A program made the position numbers and the translations under genes. A DNA stretch of 8,608 bases from Bryobacterales bacterium (GTDB taxonomy: Bacteria > Acidobacteriota > Terriglobia > Bryobacterales > Bryobacteraceae): assembly GCA_003139735.1 (NCBI GenBank), contig PLGA01000097.1, forward strand, positions 1-8,608. Reading direction: 5' to 3'. The notes below the pieces were generated by a model. It saw only the letters and a list, made by a program, of their open reading frames with translations. It did not search any database and was not told the origin of the DNA. Shown here piece by piece: positions 7,281 through 8,608 of this stretch (its first letter is position 1; each line of letters opens with the position of its first letter).

Positions 7281-8235
7281 TCATCAACTCCGCTAACCTG
7301 TCCTTCACAGCGGCGCCCCAAATGTCGTAGCCTTTGGCCAGCGGGTGCAGGTTGTCGGGCCGGAACGCATCCGGGAGGAAGTTCCCCTTTTCGTCCAGGA
7401 ACTTGGGGCCGATGTCCAGGTAGAAAACATGGCGCTGATCGTCCAGCTTTGAGACGATTCTATTGATCTCCGCAATCTTGTCGCGCACCGAATCGCCTGG
7501 CACTCCGCGGGGGAAGACCGCAAGCAGGAGAATCTTCGCCTGGGGGAAATCGTTGCGCATCTCCAGGACAACCGCGCCTATGCCTTCCGCAATCTCCGCG
7601 GCGGTGGCGGTACCGGCGTTGTCGGTCCCGCCGGTGTTGTTCGTGCCAATCATCAACATAATCGCCTTCGGCTGGAATCCCTGGCCTTCGCCGTTCCTGA
7701 GGCCCCACAATACGCCTTGGGTGGTGTCGCCCGAGATAGCGAAGTTGGCGGTTCTGTAGCCGCCGAAATACTCATCGAACATCGCCTTGTTGGCGTCACC
7801 CTGCAGCCAAAAATCGGTAATCGAGTCGCCGTCCAGCAGCAGATCGATATTGCCCTTCTTGGCGGTCTCGACGAAGCCCTCGTGACGAGGCCCCACCCGT
7901 TGGGTGGTCTGAGTGTACGTCGCCGCCACATTCAGCCGCGGGGACTGGAGCATCAACAGCGATTCGAATTTCGTCAGCAGGGGCTTGGCCGGAGACTGGT
8001 CCGAGTCGATCAACCTCTTCACCGTCTGGTTGACCTGCGCCAACTCCAAGGGCGTCGGACGCGGGATGGCTACCTCGGGTGGCACAGGCGCGGGTGGGCC
8101 GATCACGACGGGCGCAAAACCTGCCCGGCCAGGAGCCGGAGCCCCGGCGGGAGCGTTCCCGGCCGGTGGAACCTGGGCAAATGCGAGGCCTGTCACAGTC
8201 AAGAAAACAACAGATGCGCGATGCACGCGGTTCAT
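7276..8235 (-). CDS. Secreted GDSL/SGNH hydrolase (platelet-activating-factor acetylhydrolase IB-like)
   Basis: Exported SGNH-fold esterase, 319 aa, probably a carbohydrate O-acetyl esterase given its neighbours. The start at 8235 is supported by GGAGAGGGG about seven bases upstream and a signal peptide (residues 1-20, ending AFA before Gln21). Residues 23-60 are a Pro/Ala/Gly-rich linker. The four SGNH blocks are all present: LDGDSITDFW (block I, nucleophile Ser138), ISGDTTQGVLWGL (block II, Gly169), MIGTNNTGG (block III, Asn199/Asn200) and RPDNLHPLA (block V, Asp294 and His297). Blocks II-III plus the spacing to PQAKILLLAVFPRG closely resemble the catalytic subunits of PAF acetylhydrolase IB. 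Residues 60-125 form a helical N-terminal extension of unknown role. It diverges from the GH3 gene with its own promoter. The acetyl-ester substrate is inferred from context; the fold and catalytic set are clear. Confidence 0.92.
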   Translation of the reverse strand: MNRVHRASVVFLTVTGLAFAQVPPAGNAPAGAPAPGRAGFAPVVIGPPAPVPPEVAIPRPTPLELAQVNQTVKRLIDSDQSPAKPLLTKFESLLMLQSPRLNVAATYTQTTQRVGPRHEGFVETAKKGNIDLLLDGDSITDFWLQGDANKAMFDEYFGGYRTANFAISGDTTQGVLWGLRNGEGQGFQPKAIMLMIGTNNTGGTDNAGTATAAEIAEGIGAVVLEMRNDFPQAKILLLAVFPRGVPGDSVRDKIAEINRIVSKLDDQRHVFYLDIGPKFLDEKGNFLPDAFRPDNLHPLAKGYDIWGAAVKDRLAELMK

Positions 8236-8301
8236 ACGGAACCCCCTCTCCGAATCAGTTGACTAACATAGCCCCAAGAAGGTTGCAGCCTTACACTAGA
8301 G

Positions 8302-8330
8302 ACTATAACGCGGTGCGGGGCTGCATTCAA
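8302..8330 (-). promoter_or_regulatory. Sigma70-like promoter for the GDSL hydrolase gene
   Basis: On the minus strand TTGAAT (8325-8330) and TATAGT (8302-8307) are separated by exactly 17 bp. Transcription would start near 8295, giving a leader of about 60 nt before ATG 8235 that includes the GGAGAGGGG ribosome binding site. Matches are four of six and five of six to consensus. Confidence 0.55.
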
Positions 8331-8367
8331 AAGGACGTCCCGACGTGGTCACAAGAAATCGGCCGGT

Positions 8368-8396
8368 TTGCTTATCTTCTAGCCAGCGATTACAAT
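8368..8396 (+). promoter_or_regulatory. Sigma70-like promoter for the GH3 gene
   Basis: TTGCTT (8368-8373) and TACAAT (8391-8396) are separated by exactly 17 bp. Transcription would start near 8403, about 47 nt before ATG 8450. The -35 elements of this and the divergent GDSL promoter are only 37 bp apart, so a single bound regulator between 8331 and 8367 could control both. The perfect palindrome GGACGTCC (8333-8340) lies in that interval. Confidence 0.55.
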
Positions 8397-8449
8397 GCAC
8401 TCGGGTAAGGCGTCAAAAACAGCAGATGCAATCCCAATGGAAAGATCCC

Positions 8450-8608
8450 ATGTTTAAAAGAAACGTTCTGGTTTTGTTGGCTGCCTCGATCGGTCCGGCT
8501 CTCGGCCAGCAGGCGCCCGCGGGCGACCGCCCGGCATACCTGAATCCGGCGCTGCCGGTCGATCGGCGCGTAGATGACCTGGTCTCGCGCATGACGGTCG
8601 AGGAGAAA
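8450..8608 (+). CDS. Glycoside hydrolase family 3 (beta-glucosidase/beta-xylosidase), 5' end only
   Basis: The first 53 codons of a secreted GH3 enzyme; the rest lies beyond the window. ATG 8450 is preceded by GGAAAG at five bases. Residues 1-19 form a signal peptide (MFKRN, hydrophobic LVLLAAS, ending ALG before Gln20). The mature start holds AYLNPALPVDRRVDDLVSRM and then TVEEK, the characteristic opening helix of GH3 N-terminal domains, in which ...R..DL..RMT.EEK precedes the first barrel strand. The catalytic Asp and acid/base Glu lie in the missing part, so beta-xylosidase and beta-glucosidase cannot be separated. The neighbouring GH43 and esterases make an oligosaccharide-finishing role on xylan fragments most likely. 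The gene diverges from the GDSL hydrolase gene and probably shares its regulation. Confidence 0.87.
   Translation, partial: MFKRNVLVLLAASIGPALGQQAPAGDRPAYLNPALPVDRRVDDLVSRMTVEEK

Overview
This looks like a chromosomal stretch from a high-GC, Gram-negative soil bacterium, most plausibly an acidobacterium of the Solibacter/Bryobacter kind. That placement is an inference from three things: secreted CAZymes carrying Gly/Ala/Pro/Arg-rich linkers, signal peptides followed by Q-rich mature starts, and the mixture of enzyme families. No rRNA, tRNA, CRISPR array, integrase or insertion sequence was seen.

The window is part of a xylan/arabinoxylan-type degradation locus. Reading from the right, an incomplete glycoside hydrolase family 3 gene (+ strand, from 8450) diverges from a GDSL/SGNH hydrolase gene (- strand, 7276-8235). 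The 214-bp gap between them holds a face-to-face pair of sigma70-like promoters, each with a 17-bp spacer. All remaining genes are on the - strand. In order of transcription they are an AXE1-like acetyl xylan esterase (5430-6809), a CE1-type esterase (3966-5261), a secreted galactose-mutarotase-fold protein (2791-3945) only 20 bp behind the esterase, a three-domain GH43 enzyme with a concanavalin-like and a fascin-like C-terminal domain (328 to about 2442), and the first codons of another secreted protein (from 157) whose frame breaks almost at once.

Working model: the three esterases remove acyl substituents (acetyl and perhaps feruloyl) from hemicellulose, GH43 removes arabinose or xylose, and GH3 finishes oligosaccharides to monosaccharides. 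The mutarotase-like protein may interconvert the anomers released. Every complete gene carries an export signal, so the work is done in the periplasm or outside the cell. No transporter or regulator gene lies in the window.

The least expected content is in the gaps. Between the mutarotase-like gene and GH43 lies a 5'-truncated, frameshifted tail of L-arabinose isomerase (araA). Between GH43 and the next gene lies what looks like the tail of a discoidin (F5/8 type C) domain. Weaker coding-like scraps follow the AXE1-like gene and lie beyond the end of the GDSL gene. These suggest the locus was assembled by recombination that cut into neighbouring genes.
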